Source: Haemaphysalis longicornis (taxonomy: Eukaryota > Arthropoda > Arachnida > Ixodida > Ixodidae). From it: DNA of 64,000 nt. Positions 45,698-56,570 of this stretch are shown in pieces. The notes below the pieces were generated by a model, which saw only the letters and a list, made by a program, of their open reading frames with translations, did no database searches and was not told the origin of the DNA. The translations under genes were made by a program, and so were the position numbers. Location of the stretch: contig CM023457.1 of NCBI GenBank assembly GCA_013339765.2, positions 47,327,847 to 47,391,846 of the forward strand. Direction: 5' to 3'. Within the stretch, counting starts at the first letter, position 1, and each line of letters begins with the position of its first letter.

Positions 45698-45741
45698 CTT
45701 TTCCCGCCAAAAAATTCGCTTTTTTTTTTTGGCGGGAAAAG
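45698..45741. promoter_or_regulatory. Perfect 17-bp hairpin made of two inverted E2F-type sites
   Basis: CTTTTCCCGCCAAAAAA at 45698-45714 is followed, after ten bases, by its exact reverse complement at 45725-45741. Each arm contains TTTTCCCGCC, which matches the E2F consensus TTTSSCGC. Whether it is bound is unknown. It may instead be a small palindromic repeat. Confidence 0.45.
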
Positions 45742-46440
45742 AATGCACTTATTGCTTCCCTGTAATCTTGCAAGGCGTTCACGCGCGAAGCACACATCGG
45801 GGCGACCATGGAGACTGCTTTCCCGCGCAAAACCGAAACGCTTTCACCGCGCGACGTGTCGACGGCTTTGCCGCTTTCCTCTAAGCCTTGAGGCGAAGCA
45901 AACTCAAATGCGCTGACAGCGATGCGTGTAGGTGTTTTATTCTTTATTGCTTCTTTTGTGGGTGCGAAAAAATACCTTCGCAGCTTTCCAAAGATGCTGA
46001 TGTCTAAAGAAGTGTTGAATTCAGCACGATGCATTAAAGTAAGCTGTCGGATTTGCCGCTATGGTTGACACGCAGTCTTTTTGCATATGTCCCTCTCAGA
46101 TACGTTATTGTAATGAAATGGAAGGTTTTATGGCGTTTATTTTTATGCTTGGGATGCGGAATGAGTTTTTCATGCCTTTTCTACGCCGCGACGTTTTGCG
46201 TACAAGCAAAAGTATCGGCTGGAAAAGTAAATTGTTATCCAGTTTTTCAAAGCGGACATTGGGAAATAGACAACATTCCTTCAAGTATTTTACTCCGTGC
46301 GTGCACTACGCAATCTAGTTTTTTTTAAATAACTATGGGCTGTAGTGGACTCATTACCCAATAAATTGCTCAACCATTTCGAAGTATCTTATCAACTCCG
46401 CCCCAGTTATTTTGTGCAGGCATCCGCGGCTGTGTTTGTA
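45742..46440. other. Unassigned non-coding DNA
   Basis: No gene supported. The frame 46053-46328 has hydrophobic stretches but no known domain. Confidence 0.35.
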
Positions 46441-46523
46441 CACGTGAAGTTATATACATTTTCTAGTATCGATATAGTGAAACGTGGAGCACGTGGAGTA
46501 CCGTTATATCGGGGTTTACTGTA
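46441..46523 (-). mobile_element. Pogo/Tigger-like terminal repeat end
   Basis: CGTTATATCGGGGTTTACTG at 46502-46521 followed by TA. On the minus strand it is CAGTAAACCCCGATATAACG, a typical pogo/Tigger terminus next to a TA target. The partner end was not found. Confidence 0.5.
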
Positions 46524-47034
46524 TTTCGCAGAAATATTAAGGGGTCTCACCTGACCGCATTCCTATGGGATTTAACAATTCATTACCTACGGCCTTAAAA
46601 AGCGTCGTGCGCCAACACGAAAAGCTTTACAAACCCATCGAAATGTTCTTAACGGACTAGTTTGCTGCTTTAAAAAATATAGTGCATCCTTACTGAAATA
46701 AAAAATAAACAAGAAATACATTTCAGTTTATCTAGTTTTCATTAGATGGCACTAGAGGTCTTCCATGCGAGGGTTTATTTTTTATTGTTTCAGTACAGAA
46801 GTGACATATATCTAAAATAAGCAAATCAGGCCGTTGTGCACATGTCAATGTACTTGTAAAACTTTTCGTGTTGGTGCTAGATTGTTTTTAAACACGTCGG
46901 CCGTGAAGTCGTAAGTACCGTAGGAATATTAGCAGGTGAGTCCAGGTAACATGTGTGAGGATTGCAGAGACAACCCGGTTTGGGGTATTCGTTAAGGTCT
47001 ATTTGTGTACGTCATGCAAGCAGCGGCGACTTTA
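46524..47034. other. Unassigned AT-rich DNA
   Basis: Nothing recognisable. Confidence 0.35.
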
Positions 47035-47285
47035 TTTATTTATTATATATCTATTTACACTCAAGGTGAAAATACGTTACAGAGGGGAGTGGTTGTAATG
47101 AACAGTCATTAAATACTTGTACAGTAAGCATATTTCTAGTTAGTATACAATGTTAGCTGGGCGTTCTTGAAATGATTCAGGTCTTGAATCGAGGCTGTCG
47201 AGTTTGGAAGGTAATTCTATTCTTTCGACGTACGTGGCGTGAAAGACTAGGAAAACGAGTTAGTTCTGCACATAGGAACATCAAC
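47035..47285 (-). mobile_element. CR1/jockey-like LINE 3' end, second copy
   Basis: On the minus strand the sequence gives ERIELPSKLDSLDSRPESFQ then ERPANIVY and a stop, fitting the family C-terminus xEWNxLPSxLxSLxSxxSFxxxL. The 3' UTR follows and ends GTATTTTCACCTTGAGTG then TATATAATAAATAAATAAA. The GAGGGGAGTGG block (47076-47086) is shared with the copy at 44078-44088. More diverged and shorter than that copy. Confidence 0.65.
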
Positions 47286-47751
47286 TTTTAGTGAACGTAG
47301 TCCAAAGAGCGGAAACGTGGTTCATACGTGGTTCGACCAAACCGGTCAAACCTATAAACGCAGCTTGGCTGGGTTGAGCCAAGAGAAACAAAAAAACGCG
47401 AAGCAACACGCCCTTCCGCTTTCCTCCCGGAAGAATCCCGCGTGAACTACTGAAGTCTGCATGTTCAAGACCACTCTGTGGACACGTGGACAGCCAGTTG
47501 CCGATCACGTGCACACCTCCTGTCAGGGGCACGCGGCAGCAAATGCCGGGCACGATTTGAAAAAGACCGAGAAAAGGCGCAGACTAGACGTGTTCAGCAG
47601 TATTGCGCGTAACCCGAGTCTTCGGAGTGAAATTCGCTATAATTTTTTTTTTCTCTGCATCCCCCTAGCTATAGGCACGGCCCTACACAAATCCGTACTC
47701 GTAAAACCTACCTAATTTTCCCCCCTTGGGCTCCGTTCTCCATCGTGCATT

Positions 47752-47930
47752 CCAGGAACAAACTTATTAGCAACGGAAAACGATACATCCCGCTTATACA
47801 GGGTCCAAATGAATCTCGCCGGAAGCAGATAGGACGTATTCCAGGAAGAAACTTATTAGCAACGAAAAACGATACATCCAGCCTATACGAGGTCCAAATT
47901 AATCTCGCCGGAAACAGAGTAACATGAAAA
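47752..47930. repeat. 89-bp direct tandem duplication
   Basis: CCAGGAACAAACTTATTAGC at 47752 recurs as CCAGGAAGAAACTTATTAGC at 47841, and the match continues through GATACATCC and AATCTCGCCGGAA at about 90% identity. Two units only. A recent local duplication. Confidence 0.92.
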
Positions 47931-48480
47931 GACGTGCAGACAAGGTGCATTACGGCGAAACTCGATTCGGCAGCGGCCCGAACACGGGGTCCGTTGCGCG
48001 CATTACGCTCCCACCCATTTCAAGTCCAGAAGAAGCAATCTGCAGTTGTCTTCTCTCGTTGCCACCAGCGCGTCTTCCCTCCCTCCGCCAGCGTAACGAA
48101 ACCCAAAACGCCGCGACTGCCGACGACGTCGTCTCCCCCTCTATCCCAGAGTCCTCTTCCACCTTCTCCGCTCCTCCCCTCCCCGCTCGTCATCATCCCC
48201 AATGCGCTCTAGCGTCTATAGGCCGGAGTGACTGTACCGTTATAACGAACCCGCCCAACCGAGCGGGATCTATTTTCACTTTTCCCACTGTTCCTCGCCT
48301 TCCCCGTTTTTTCTCCCCTAATCTCCGAGCCCCGGCGTTCCACAAGGGCTTTCTCTGGCTCCTCTTCTTTTTAAATCTGTAATTTCCATAGGCTCTCGTT
48401 GTTCCCTATAAAAATATAAATAAATGAGGACCGAAAAAAATGGTATTCATCTAGCACACACGTTCCCTCCGGTGCTGTTC
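47931..48480. other. Unassigned DNA, C-rich
   Basis: Pyrimidine-rich with several overlapping frames (47924-48382 and others) giving Pro- and Ser-rich products with no domain. No gene supported. Confidence 0.3.
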
Positions 48481-48585
48481 GGGGGGCGACAGGGGGGTTG
48501 GGGGGGGGGGGGAGGGGGGTTGGAAGCGAAAAGTGGAGGTGGGCGGAGCGGGGAAAGGGGAGGGGGTGGATCGGGATGCGGTGCG
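48481..48585 (+). repeat. G-rich tract with quadruplex potential
   Basis: Many runs of four or more G (GGGGGG, GGGGGG, a run of about 12, GGGGGG, GGGGAAAGGGGAGGGGG) on the plus strand within about 100 bases. Confidence 0.85.
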
Positions 48586-49620
48586 GTGGCATTGGGTACT
48601 GATTTGAAACGAGCGTGACTCCAAGTGTTCCATCTCATCAGTGTGCGTGCGAGCGTCGCGTATATAGAAACGAGAACAGCGCGTTCAATTCCCCCCACCC
48701 TCCCCACGCACACATACACCACCGTATAAGCGGTAGCCCGATAACTACCCCCCGGGGTATGGGTTTGTCGTGTGTGCGCGCGCTCTTGTCGCGCACTTCG
48801 GGGCCCATTTATTTAGATACGGGCGCCGAGCGCACCCGGTGCAGATCTGAGGATAATAAATAGAATACGTCGCCCCTGGTTATCCGTGACGTGACGTCGC
48901 TTTCTATCGCGTCGCTCAGCCCGTGCACGTGCCGTGCTGTCAACACCACGTGACGCGGACGCAGGGTGCGTCGAATTCTTTTATTCTTTTCCGCCTGTTT
49001 GAAGCAACTTTTCTATCCCTACAACGGGCTAAGAGCTTACGCCAAAGAAACGCGAGAGTGGTTTTCATGGCGCCACTTTCCACTTACGCAGCGAAGCGCG
49101 TTCAAAATTAAATTGGCTGCTTTGTGACGTTTGGTTACTCGCAAAAAAAAAAAAAGAAAGAAAACTACGAGTGCGCATTTGATAGGATATTACCCATGTT
49201 TGAATGACACTGTCACTGCATTTTCTGGAAGTTTTTTTTTTTCTTTCGGTGTTTTCGAAACTCTTTTCACGAAATGAGTAGCAGCTTAAAAGGAGCACGA
49301 AACGCCGTCGTTCTCCGAAGACGCACAATAATGCCGGAGCTCGAACTTGAGTCCCTGAAAACTTAATCCCTCCTTTCATCGGGCAATGCCCCGAACGCTC
49401 GCTTTTAGATCGCCTCCTTCTTCGCAGCCATTCCTACACGATCAACGAGTTGTGTGGACATGTTACTTACAGACACGACAATACAAGGATGAAAGAAGTA
49501 AGATTTAAATTACCTTTATTTATTTCTTAATCTGCATCGCATCGCAGCAGCTATAACTATAAAGGAAACGTATCTAGAAGGGTCACGACCATCTGCCCCC
49601 GAGTTATGGCTGCCGGTTTT
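48586..49620. other. Unassigned non-coding DNA
   Basis: No gene supported. GTGACGTGACGTCGC near 48887 holds CRE-like half sites without other features of the CRE repeat. Confidence 0.35.
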
Positions 49621-50090
49621 CCGCGAGCAGACGACACACGCAGACGACATGTCAGATGCGAATTAACGCTGTCGTCTGCTAATGCCCGCTGACGGTTATG
49701 TTTGCTCGCTAATGCCAGGGCCTTTTGAAAAGTTGGGCCCTCGCACGCAGCCCTCCTTTTCTTTGTATTTATACCTTCAAACAAAAAAGTGGCACGGCGA
49801 GAATTAGACAGGCGACCGAGCCTTCGATTTGAAAGCAAAATTTTCGGACGGGAATGTCATCTGAACTGAGGACAGCCGCAGTTGCGTACTTCGCCCTGTC
49901 GATTTCGTCGTGTTTACTTTGCTTTCATTTCTTTTTGCTTTTATATGCTGATGAAAAATTGTCACATTAGTTCCTTCCGAGCTGTCGTTCTCCTAATCCC
50001 CCTTGCGCACGTTGCTTTAGCGCATAAATTTTTGGTTCGTTGAAAAACGCAAACCTTATGAATTTTTTTTATCTAGGCGGCAGACGAGCG
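49621..50090. promoter_or_regulatory. GCAGACGA motif cluster with hairpin arrangement
   Basis: GCAGACGA at 49627 and 49640, TCGTCTGC at 49672, and GCAGACGA at 50080. AGCAGACGAC (49626-49635) and GTCGTCTGCT (49671-49680) are exact reverse complements, so the motif again forms a stem, with a 35-base loop holding the second copy. Function unknown. Confidence 0.35.
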
Positions 50091-52075
50091 GCTTATGCTT
50101 CGTCTTTTCCCCGGCAGAACAATAGTGTGGATTGTCCTCTTGCTAAATAATGCATTCCCAATATGCAAACTTAATGATTCAACTCGCGACAACTAGAAAA
50201 GGCTGCAAATTATAGAAGGGCTGTGTAATGCCCCCGGCCCCCCAAGAAAAAAGCTTACTCCACTGAAACTTTTACCTTCTACTCCGTCCCCCATTTTCGT
50301 CTGTGCGCAGAAAGGTCACCCCTCCTTTAATGCAAACAAAGTCGACAACAGCGAGTTCTGTTGTACAGCATTCGGTGAATTAGAACGCGCCAATTAGAGT
50401 GTTCTGAGCGCCTATTTATGAGAGCGATAATTAGTGGGTATATGTATTCACATTCAGGGGAAGCTTAAAGATGAATTTAAAGGGCACTGTATGTGTGCAT
50501 ATAAAAAACTCTACAGTCAAGAGCGCCAACAAAAGCTTAGGAGAAGGACTTCGTTTTCTTTTTGTGTGTGTGCGTGAAAATAGGAATTCCGGAATGTTCG
50601 GAACGCAACAAGATGGACAAACGTTTACGCTCAATAAGGATGCGGGTTCGGATCCTACACGGAGCGCTTACCTTTCTCTATTTCCTTTTTCCCTGCTATT
50701 TATCCCGTTGACGCTGTTGACTGTTCCCTCCTTTTTTAAGATTCATTCGAATATATTCTCAATTAACGGGTAATTTCTTTCTGAGCAATCCACCTATTAT
50801 CCCAGCACGTTTTGAGACAGCCCTCAGAATAGAAGCCATAAAATCCGATCCCATTTGTACGTATTTTTCTTCCCAGGACGCAGCAGAGCTTTGCCCGTTG
50901 CGTCTTCGCAGACGTCAGCATCGGTGAAATCTCAAAAATGATGCTTTCCTGCAGTGCACTCTTATAAAGATCTCCAGAAGCGTGTCGCCTTTTTTGCCCT
51001 CGTAAATTATTTCGGCGTTCATAAATTTAGATACGTTTAGATAAATAAATAAAGATAGATCAATTTAGATACTGTAGAGTTTTCCCCGTCATGCACTCTT
51101 AGGGAGCAGCTCACACCATCGTCGAGATTAATTCGCATTGCTTTCGACAAGCCCTCCACCCCAATCGCTGTCGACCGAGTCTCCCTTATTTTGTGTTTCC
51201 CTATTTACCCATTTTCTTCCCTAGAACGTGAATGGTATCAGCCTCCGGGAAAGAAATACGAGCCGCCTTTTCTGCCTCCGTGCGACGCTAAATTATAGGG
51301 ACACGTGCGGGGGGGAAAAGGGAAAGGAGCCGATAGCGTGAACAGATGTCGCCACGTGCCGCACCACGCCAGACTTGTCAGCGACAGCGGGTGGTTATCT
51401 ATAACGGGATTGGAAGCACGTAGTGCCCTTTCGCGACATCTGTTGTTCGGCGTGTCTCACTTTGCTTCGTTTGTTTGGGGCTGGACAAAGGAGTCGTAGT
51501 ACCTTTTTACTGTACCTAATGAACGCACGAAGGGCTGAGCCGGTTGCAAGTCAGCTTTAGATTAGTGCGTAATTGGAACTACGCGTGCGTTTTGATTTCT
51601 TCTTTTTGTGTGGTGTTTCTTTTGAGCGAGTGAGCAAACGTTCGTGGGCATGTGTGTGGAGGAGGGAGAGACTGGCAGTAGGGCGGTAGGTCTTGCTGCA
51701 AAAACGTCGAGGGATTTAAGCCTTTATTTTTATGTAATTTATCCCTCTTGTTTCTCTTTCTTGCAAAAAACAACAACAACAACACAAGAGCGGCGATTCG
51801 ATGCATTTGTACTGAGAGGCGTATCCAGACGACTGACTTTTCTGGACGAGCAAAGCGGGAGGAAAGGGAGAGGGAGATCTGTTATCACCAGGATAGTGGT
51901 TGCATGGGACGTACTGTAGTCTTGACTGTGATAGTTGGCTAATCATTCGTGAAAGGGGTGATAATATACTCTTTCACCCCCATCAACTCATGGGTAAGGC
52001 GTTCGTCTGAAGACACCGGATATTTTCTATACGTTAATAGCGCTCGCTTGAACTTTCCCAGCTTCGATGATGACG
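50091..52075. other. Unassigned non-coding DNA
   Basis: No gene supported. A B-box-like GGTTCGGATCC at 50645-50655 lacks a convincing A box and repeat partner. Short ATAA/GATA-rich patch at 51038-51062. Confidence 0.3.
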
Positions 52076-52209
52076 ATGCTTAGTGGCTTCCCCTTTGTAA
52101 CGGGGTGGCGTTGCACAGCGGCCTTAGTCGCAACGCCATTGTACAATCACCTCGCCAAAAAAAATACAAACAAAATAAATAAAAAATAATGTCAAAATAA
52201 AAAGAAAAT

Positions 52210-52840
52210 ACTTTTACGAAATTATTGCGCTAGTCTGACTTCTTTGTTCGCATGTCTTCCCAGATTGTTCTCTGGTCTTTTCCCACCAACATTCTAGCCT
52301 TCTTTTACTAACCTCTACTGCTGTCCAATTCACTTTTCCGCTAACCTTAAAGCCAAGGGCTTCCGGTAGCTGGATGGCTCCATCACTGAGGACTGGACGG
52401 ATACTTTTGCACTCCGTTACAATATGTCGCATGGTTTCTGGCTCATTTCCGCAGCCTGCGCATAGTTCTTCCTGTACCGGCTCGCGGCTCGCGAATAAGC
52501 GTACTTCAAAAGCGCCCGAAAGCGACCCCTATTGGTCTTTCGCAGCTGCAATCGTTCAATAGGACAACGACCCGCTATTTCTTCTCCTTTAGTATCGATC
52601 GGTGCACGTGACATACATTACCACTGAACCACGTCGCTGGGCCATATTTAGGCGAATACGATGGTCTTCTCCGAGGGATCGGGACCAAGCACTGAAAAGT
52701 CGTGTGCTCTGAACCTTGTTAAACCTAACAAGTTTGTGAATTGACTCCGTCCAAAGCATACTCCGAAGGCAATCTAAAACTTCGTAGCAGTACAATCGAA
52801 ACTGCGGGCGTTCATTTTCGTACGTGTACGCGGGTTTCAA
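52210..52840 (-). pseudogene. LINE 3' coding end with terminal zinc knuckle, frameshifted
   Basis: On the minus strand one frame gives KGEEIAGRCPIERLQLRKTN. A frame change near 52528 is then needed to continue as GSLSGAFEVRLFASREPVQE, with CAGCGNEPETMRHIVTEC and, further on, LPEALGF to a stop near 52214. C-x2-C-x8-H-x4-C is the C-terminal zinc knuckle of many non-LTR retrotransposons. The wider context (LPEALGF followed by a basic K-R-R-L-E-x-W-W) resembles tick LINE proteins as I know them. It is a different family from the copies at 44 and 47 kb. AT-rich DNA at 52157-52210 may be its tail. Confidence 0.65.
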
Positions 52841-53385
52841 CGAGTACGCGGCGTTTTATGTTTAACTGTACACACCTTGCGATACATACAAAACTCCGTG
52901 TGTACCAAACGTTGATTACACACTGCGAAAGTGGACTAAAACGAAGCAAAAGTTCAACCGAAACTAGGTGTCCATTTGTGGAGGTGTACGTGGCTGTCGG
53001 CTATAGTACTAGACGATTTATGGTGGATTGTACCTTGCGGAACATACAGGGAGCCGTATGTACGAAACGTAGATTACAATATTATAGTGCAGACTTTGTT
53101 AGCGCTGAGTAGACGGGACAAAGGACAGGAATACACGGGACGAGCGCTAACGTCCTGCCTGTTCCTATCCTGTGTCCCCGTCTAACAATGTCTGCAGTAT
53201 CATGTAACCGACTAGCCCAACTTTCCGCCAGTAAGTAAATTACAACTCTGCAAAAGTGGACTAAAACATCAGTAGCTGTTAAACCTAAACTCGGTGTCCA
53301 TTTCCGTAGGTGTGCGTGGTTGTATGCCGGGGTGTGCCTTGCGAAACAGGTAGGGTATACCGTGATCACAAAGCATGTGCTATAC
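52798..53385. repeat. About 162-bp tandem repeat, three units, second unit interrupted
   Basis: Unit starts are CGAAACTGCGGGCGTTCATT (52798), CGAAACTAGGTGTCCATTTG (52960) and CTAAACTCGGTGTCCATTTC (53285). Each carries ACCTTGCGnnACA, and units 1 and 2 carry CTGCnAAAGTGGACTAAAAC near their ends. Unit 2 is 325 bases long because of the foldback inserted at 53079-53244. Unit 3 fades out by about 53385. Divergence between units is roughly 30%, so the array is old. Confidence 0.75.
53079..53244. mobile_element. Small foldback inserted in the tandem repeat, ATTACA duplication
   Basis: The arms TGCAGACTTTGTTAGCGC... and the reverse complement of ...ACAATGTCTGCAGTA pair imperfectly over about 45 bases, with GACGGGACAAAGGACAGGAA matching GACGGGGACACAGGATAGGA. 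ATTACA occurs at both edges (53073-53078 and 53239-53244), as expected for a target duplication, and the neighbouring tandem unit shows the empty site. The right edge also carries AACCGACTAGCCCAACTT, a motif often attached to such tick repeats. Confidence 0.7.
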
Positions 53386-54721
53386 TCTCGGACCAGAGGG
53401 GGTCTTTCGAAGACGTGCGTCAGCGAACATTGCTGCTTCAGCGGCGTGTGGGCGCGGGGTATAGGAGGGATCAGGGCACTATGACCCCTCCGTTCTTCCC
53501 ACCTTCGGACCTTGCGGTAGGCATTTTCGAGGCGTACACGCGATATAATATTGATCAAACGACAACTTGACCGAGATAAATGACTCCCCGCGGCCTCATC
53601 CGAATCCCACGGCGCCATTACTCTTACGGCCAACGACCCGCCTTGATGTAGGAAGCGGGAAAGAAAAAAAAAATCATATACCCCAACGCGAAGAAACACA
53701 GAAGCGAAAATGTAAACGCGAACTACTTGGTAAATTTCAGAGAACCGCGGTTCCTTCAGAGTGTGACATTGCACGCCACGGATTAATTTATAATGGGACA
53801 GGCCCGGCCCCGCATTTTTCAGTTTTCCTTCGTTTCCCTCGTTTTTTTTATGGAAGGAGGGGGTTAACAGCTAGTCCGTGTCCCGTTCCCGACGTCATTT
53901 ATAACGACGACACTGCCACCGCCAGCGGCGGAGTTTTTAATCCCTTCACTCTGCGGACGACGTTCGCTTTGCTTTGCATACACTTATTCGCTGGTCCTGT
54001 CACAATGGAGAACCGCATTCACAAAGTCGACCGCGGCGGGAAAGTGCTTTTGAGTCGGGCTTGAAGGGAGTGGATGGCCTGCTATCCCCACGGGAGTGCA
54101 GCTTTGACACGACTAGTATCAAGCCACGATCTATGGCACGAAGTAAAAGATGAAAGAGCGGACATGCACTTCCACTTGCGGTCGTAGCGCTTGAGCAGTT
54201 CTTCGAGGTCCGCTAGGTGCGCAGGTTAGCGTGACGCTTTTTTAAGTGCAGAGCACTTTAGGGGCTCGCCTTGTCGTCGTAGCTCGCCCGCTGTACACAA
54301 GTAGAGCCCCACGGCGTTCCGTCGTAGCGGCTGTTGTCGCGGCTTAACCCAGAGGATTCGAAAGTCAAGCGGTTTATATAGTCATAAGCGTTGGAAACTC
54401 GTGAACCGCTGGCGCTTGTCATACATCTCCCCGTTGTTTAGCGCAAAGAAAACTGTAGGTTCATTTGAGGCAAAACATACGTAATTGACCGGCAGCGCAC
54501 GCATTCATTTAGTTCGGAACGCTCATTGGGTTGGTTTTTACTAGTAAGCAAAAAAAAAAAGTGGCAGTGCAATGCCGGCACGTGTGGGAGGAAAAGCAAG
54601 CACAAAAAGAACAAAACTCCCGCTGCCGCAGTTTCAGGCAGGGGGCGTGCGAGCACAGCGGAGGCGGGAAATTTGAATTACATTTGGTGGTAGCAGTGAG
54701 CGGGTAACGGCGCTACAGCCC
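53386..54721. other. Unassigned non-coding DNA
   Basis: No gene supported. The long minus-strand frame at 53082-53774 runs through the foldback and tandem repeat and is not protein-like. 53567-54064 is GC-rich without a domain. Confidence 0.3.
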
Positions 54722-54960
54722 ATTATGGCGAATCACTGCTCTGCACTTCCGACAGCTTTCACATTGAGTGCAACGGCTTTAATTTTTATTTTTGCACGGA
54801 ACTTCTTTTTTTTTTTTCCTGAAGAAGTATCCCTGAGGATGTCGGGGGCAGAAGTCCTTCAGACGAATTTGCGTTACCGCTTGATCGTCTGCTCGAACGA
54901 TCATGTCATTGTAAGCACACAGACAATACCTGAGGGGTGGCTATATAAATGTTTCAGCAT
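54722..54960 (+). repeat. Dispersed repeat, copy 2, with TATA box and a TCGTCTGC motif
   Basis: The left part (CGAATCACTGCTCTGCACTT, GACAGCTTTCACATTGAGTG) matches 37335-37425. The right part (CTGAGGGGTGGCTATATAAA at 54932) resembles 26661-26682. TCGTCTGC lies at 54885 between them. Together these suggest one longer element of which the other two loci are fragments. Confidence 0.5.
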
Positions 54961-55620
54961 ATCGTGATATTATATAAAACTAGCTCTCATTTTGTTGTTG
55001 TTGTATGCGGCCGCGACAAATGACTTCTAGTGACTTTGTTATGCCACCCCATAATACTGTAGCTCGTGTTACGTAAATGACAGGCCGCTGGACGTAAACA
55101 GACAGTTTCTAGAAGTTTTTTTTTTTTCAAGCTGTTCTATTTCTTTTGTAAGCTATAGATACTGGATGAAGACGGGAAAAAAATTTCCGAAAGAAATACC
55201 TACGAATAAAAGGCCGCTCAAACCTTTGTCGTTGTACCTGGCAGAACTCCGTAACTCCCACGAAACGGCGTTCGACGGCATCCATACTCTTCGATTTCGG
55301 TTGTACGCGGCAGACGAGCGAAAAAAAAAAAAAGCATTTCCCTGTTCCGTTTCGGTGCAATGTTCCCCATACCCCGGGGCTACAAACCTCGCGCGCAGCG
55401 TGTGTGCAATATCGACTTGGCTTGGCTCGTCTTCGAAATAGACAGAATAACAAATAAAAAATACCAAAAACGTCATATCTCGCAGTCTACCTGACCCGTA
55501 CAGGCCCCATATAGCAGTGCATTCTGTTCGTTCTTGTTGTTCCTGCGTTCACAAAAAACGAAGACAACAAAAAGGAAACCACGCAAGCACATAAAGCATC
55601 GGAGCTTTCACCAACTCGTC
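54961..55620. other. Unassigned non-coding DNA
   Basis: No gene supported. One GCAGACGA at 55310. Confidence 0.35.
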
Positions 55621-55657
55621 GAACATCCTTGCTTCTTCCCCTGCGGCGGCGGCAAAG

Positions 55658-55777
55658 ATGGCGGCGGTTATAAACGCTCCGCCGTGCGCTAGGACACGTC
55701 GGATCGTAAATCTTGATTACGTCACGCCCCAGCTCTCGCCTTGGCTTTGGAAGAAACTTGTTTCCTTCCTTTTATGA
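55658..55777 (+). CDS. Candidate short frame with near-perfect TISU start
   Basis: The ATG at 55658 sits in CAAAGATGGCGGC, matching the TISU consensus SAASATGGCGGC at 11 of 12 positions. TISU directs both transcription (through YY1) and translation from very short leaders. The frame is 39 codons: MAAVINAPPCARTRRIVNLD then YVTPQLSPWLWKKLVSFLL and a stop at 55775. It may be the first coding exon of a spliced gene or a chance frame. Two TCGTCTGC motifs follow at 55862 and 55889. No family recognised. Confidence 0.3.
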   Translation: MAAVINAPPCARTRRIVNLDYVTPQLSPWLWKKLVSFLL

Positions 55778-56465
55778 CCGCTAGAACCGATACGCCCTCA
55801 ACTTCCTCGGTCCGACGGCGTTGTTTGTGTCACTTTAGCGCAGACAGCGCCCTCTATCGCATCGTCTGCTTCCGAAAAGAAACAGTTATCGTCTGCTAGA
55901 CAACGTTGTTCCAAAGGCCCTGTCGACACAGGGCCGTGACTTTAGCGGCCGTCGTGACAGCGTTTTCATACGCATATCAAAGCGTGCACATAGAAGAAAA
56001 ATACCGATACCAGCCTTTGGTCGTAGTTCGAACGGCCTGTAATAGAGAAAAACAACCCGAGGGCGTGTTATTTCTTGGGAAACGGGAGAATAGAGGGCCC
56101 GCGCACTAACATTACATCCGCTGAAAATGTGCTTCCGCCGTGCCGGGGAGATCGAGTTTTTCTTTTTTTTTTTTTTACGTTGTTGGCACACTTCCGAAAG
56201 ATGAATAAATGTTCGTTCTGACAGGGTTTCTTCGCGTCATTTTAAAACAGTTTTAAAAGCCTGTTCGCTGTCTTGTTTGTGAAGAATGTTCCAGGTTGTT
56301 AACCCTACAAGCCAGGAAGTTAGGCTTAAGCAATGGGCGACGTGATTTTCAGAGGGTGCGAATTTTTTTCTTGCACGCGCGCACGCACAAAATATGAACC
56401 TGAGGGTATATGCAATGAAAGGGCTACTTCTAATAAAGATAAGTGTATTTGTGTCATTTTGCTTC
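55778..56465. other. Unassigned non-coding DNA
   Basis: Apart from two TCGTCTGC motifs (55862 and 55889), nothing recognisable. Confidence 0.35.
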
Positions 56466-56489
56466 AATCAATCAATCAAGTCAATCAAG

Positions 56490-56566
<77 letters not shown>

Positions 56567-56570
56567 TGTT
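56466..56570. repeat. (AATC)n microsatellite
   Basis: CAATCAATCAAGT steps at the left, then over 20 clean AATC units. The motif is identical to the 3' tail of Ruka copies (ACAATCAATCAAT), but no Ruka body precedes it. Confidence 0.96.

Noticed and set aside
50600..50665. B-box-like GGTTCGGATCC
   Set aside because: No credible A box upstream, no family match in the window.
53082..53774. 230-codon minus-strand frame
   Set aside because: It crosses the foldback insert and the 162-bp tandem repeat, so it is a translation of repeats.
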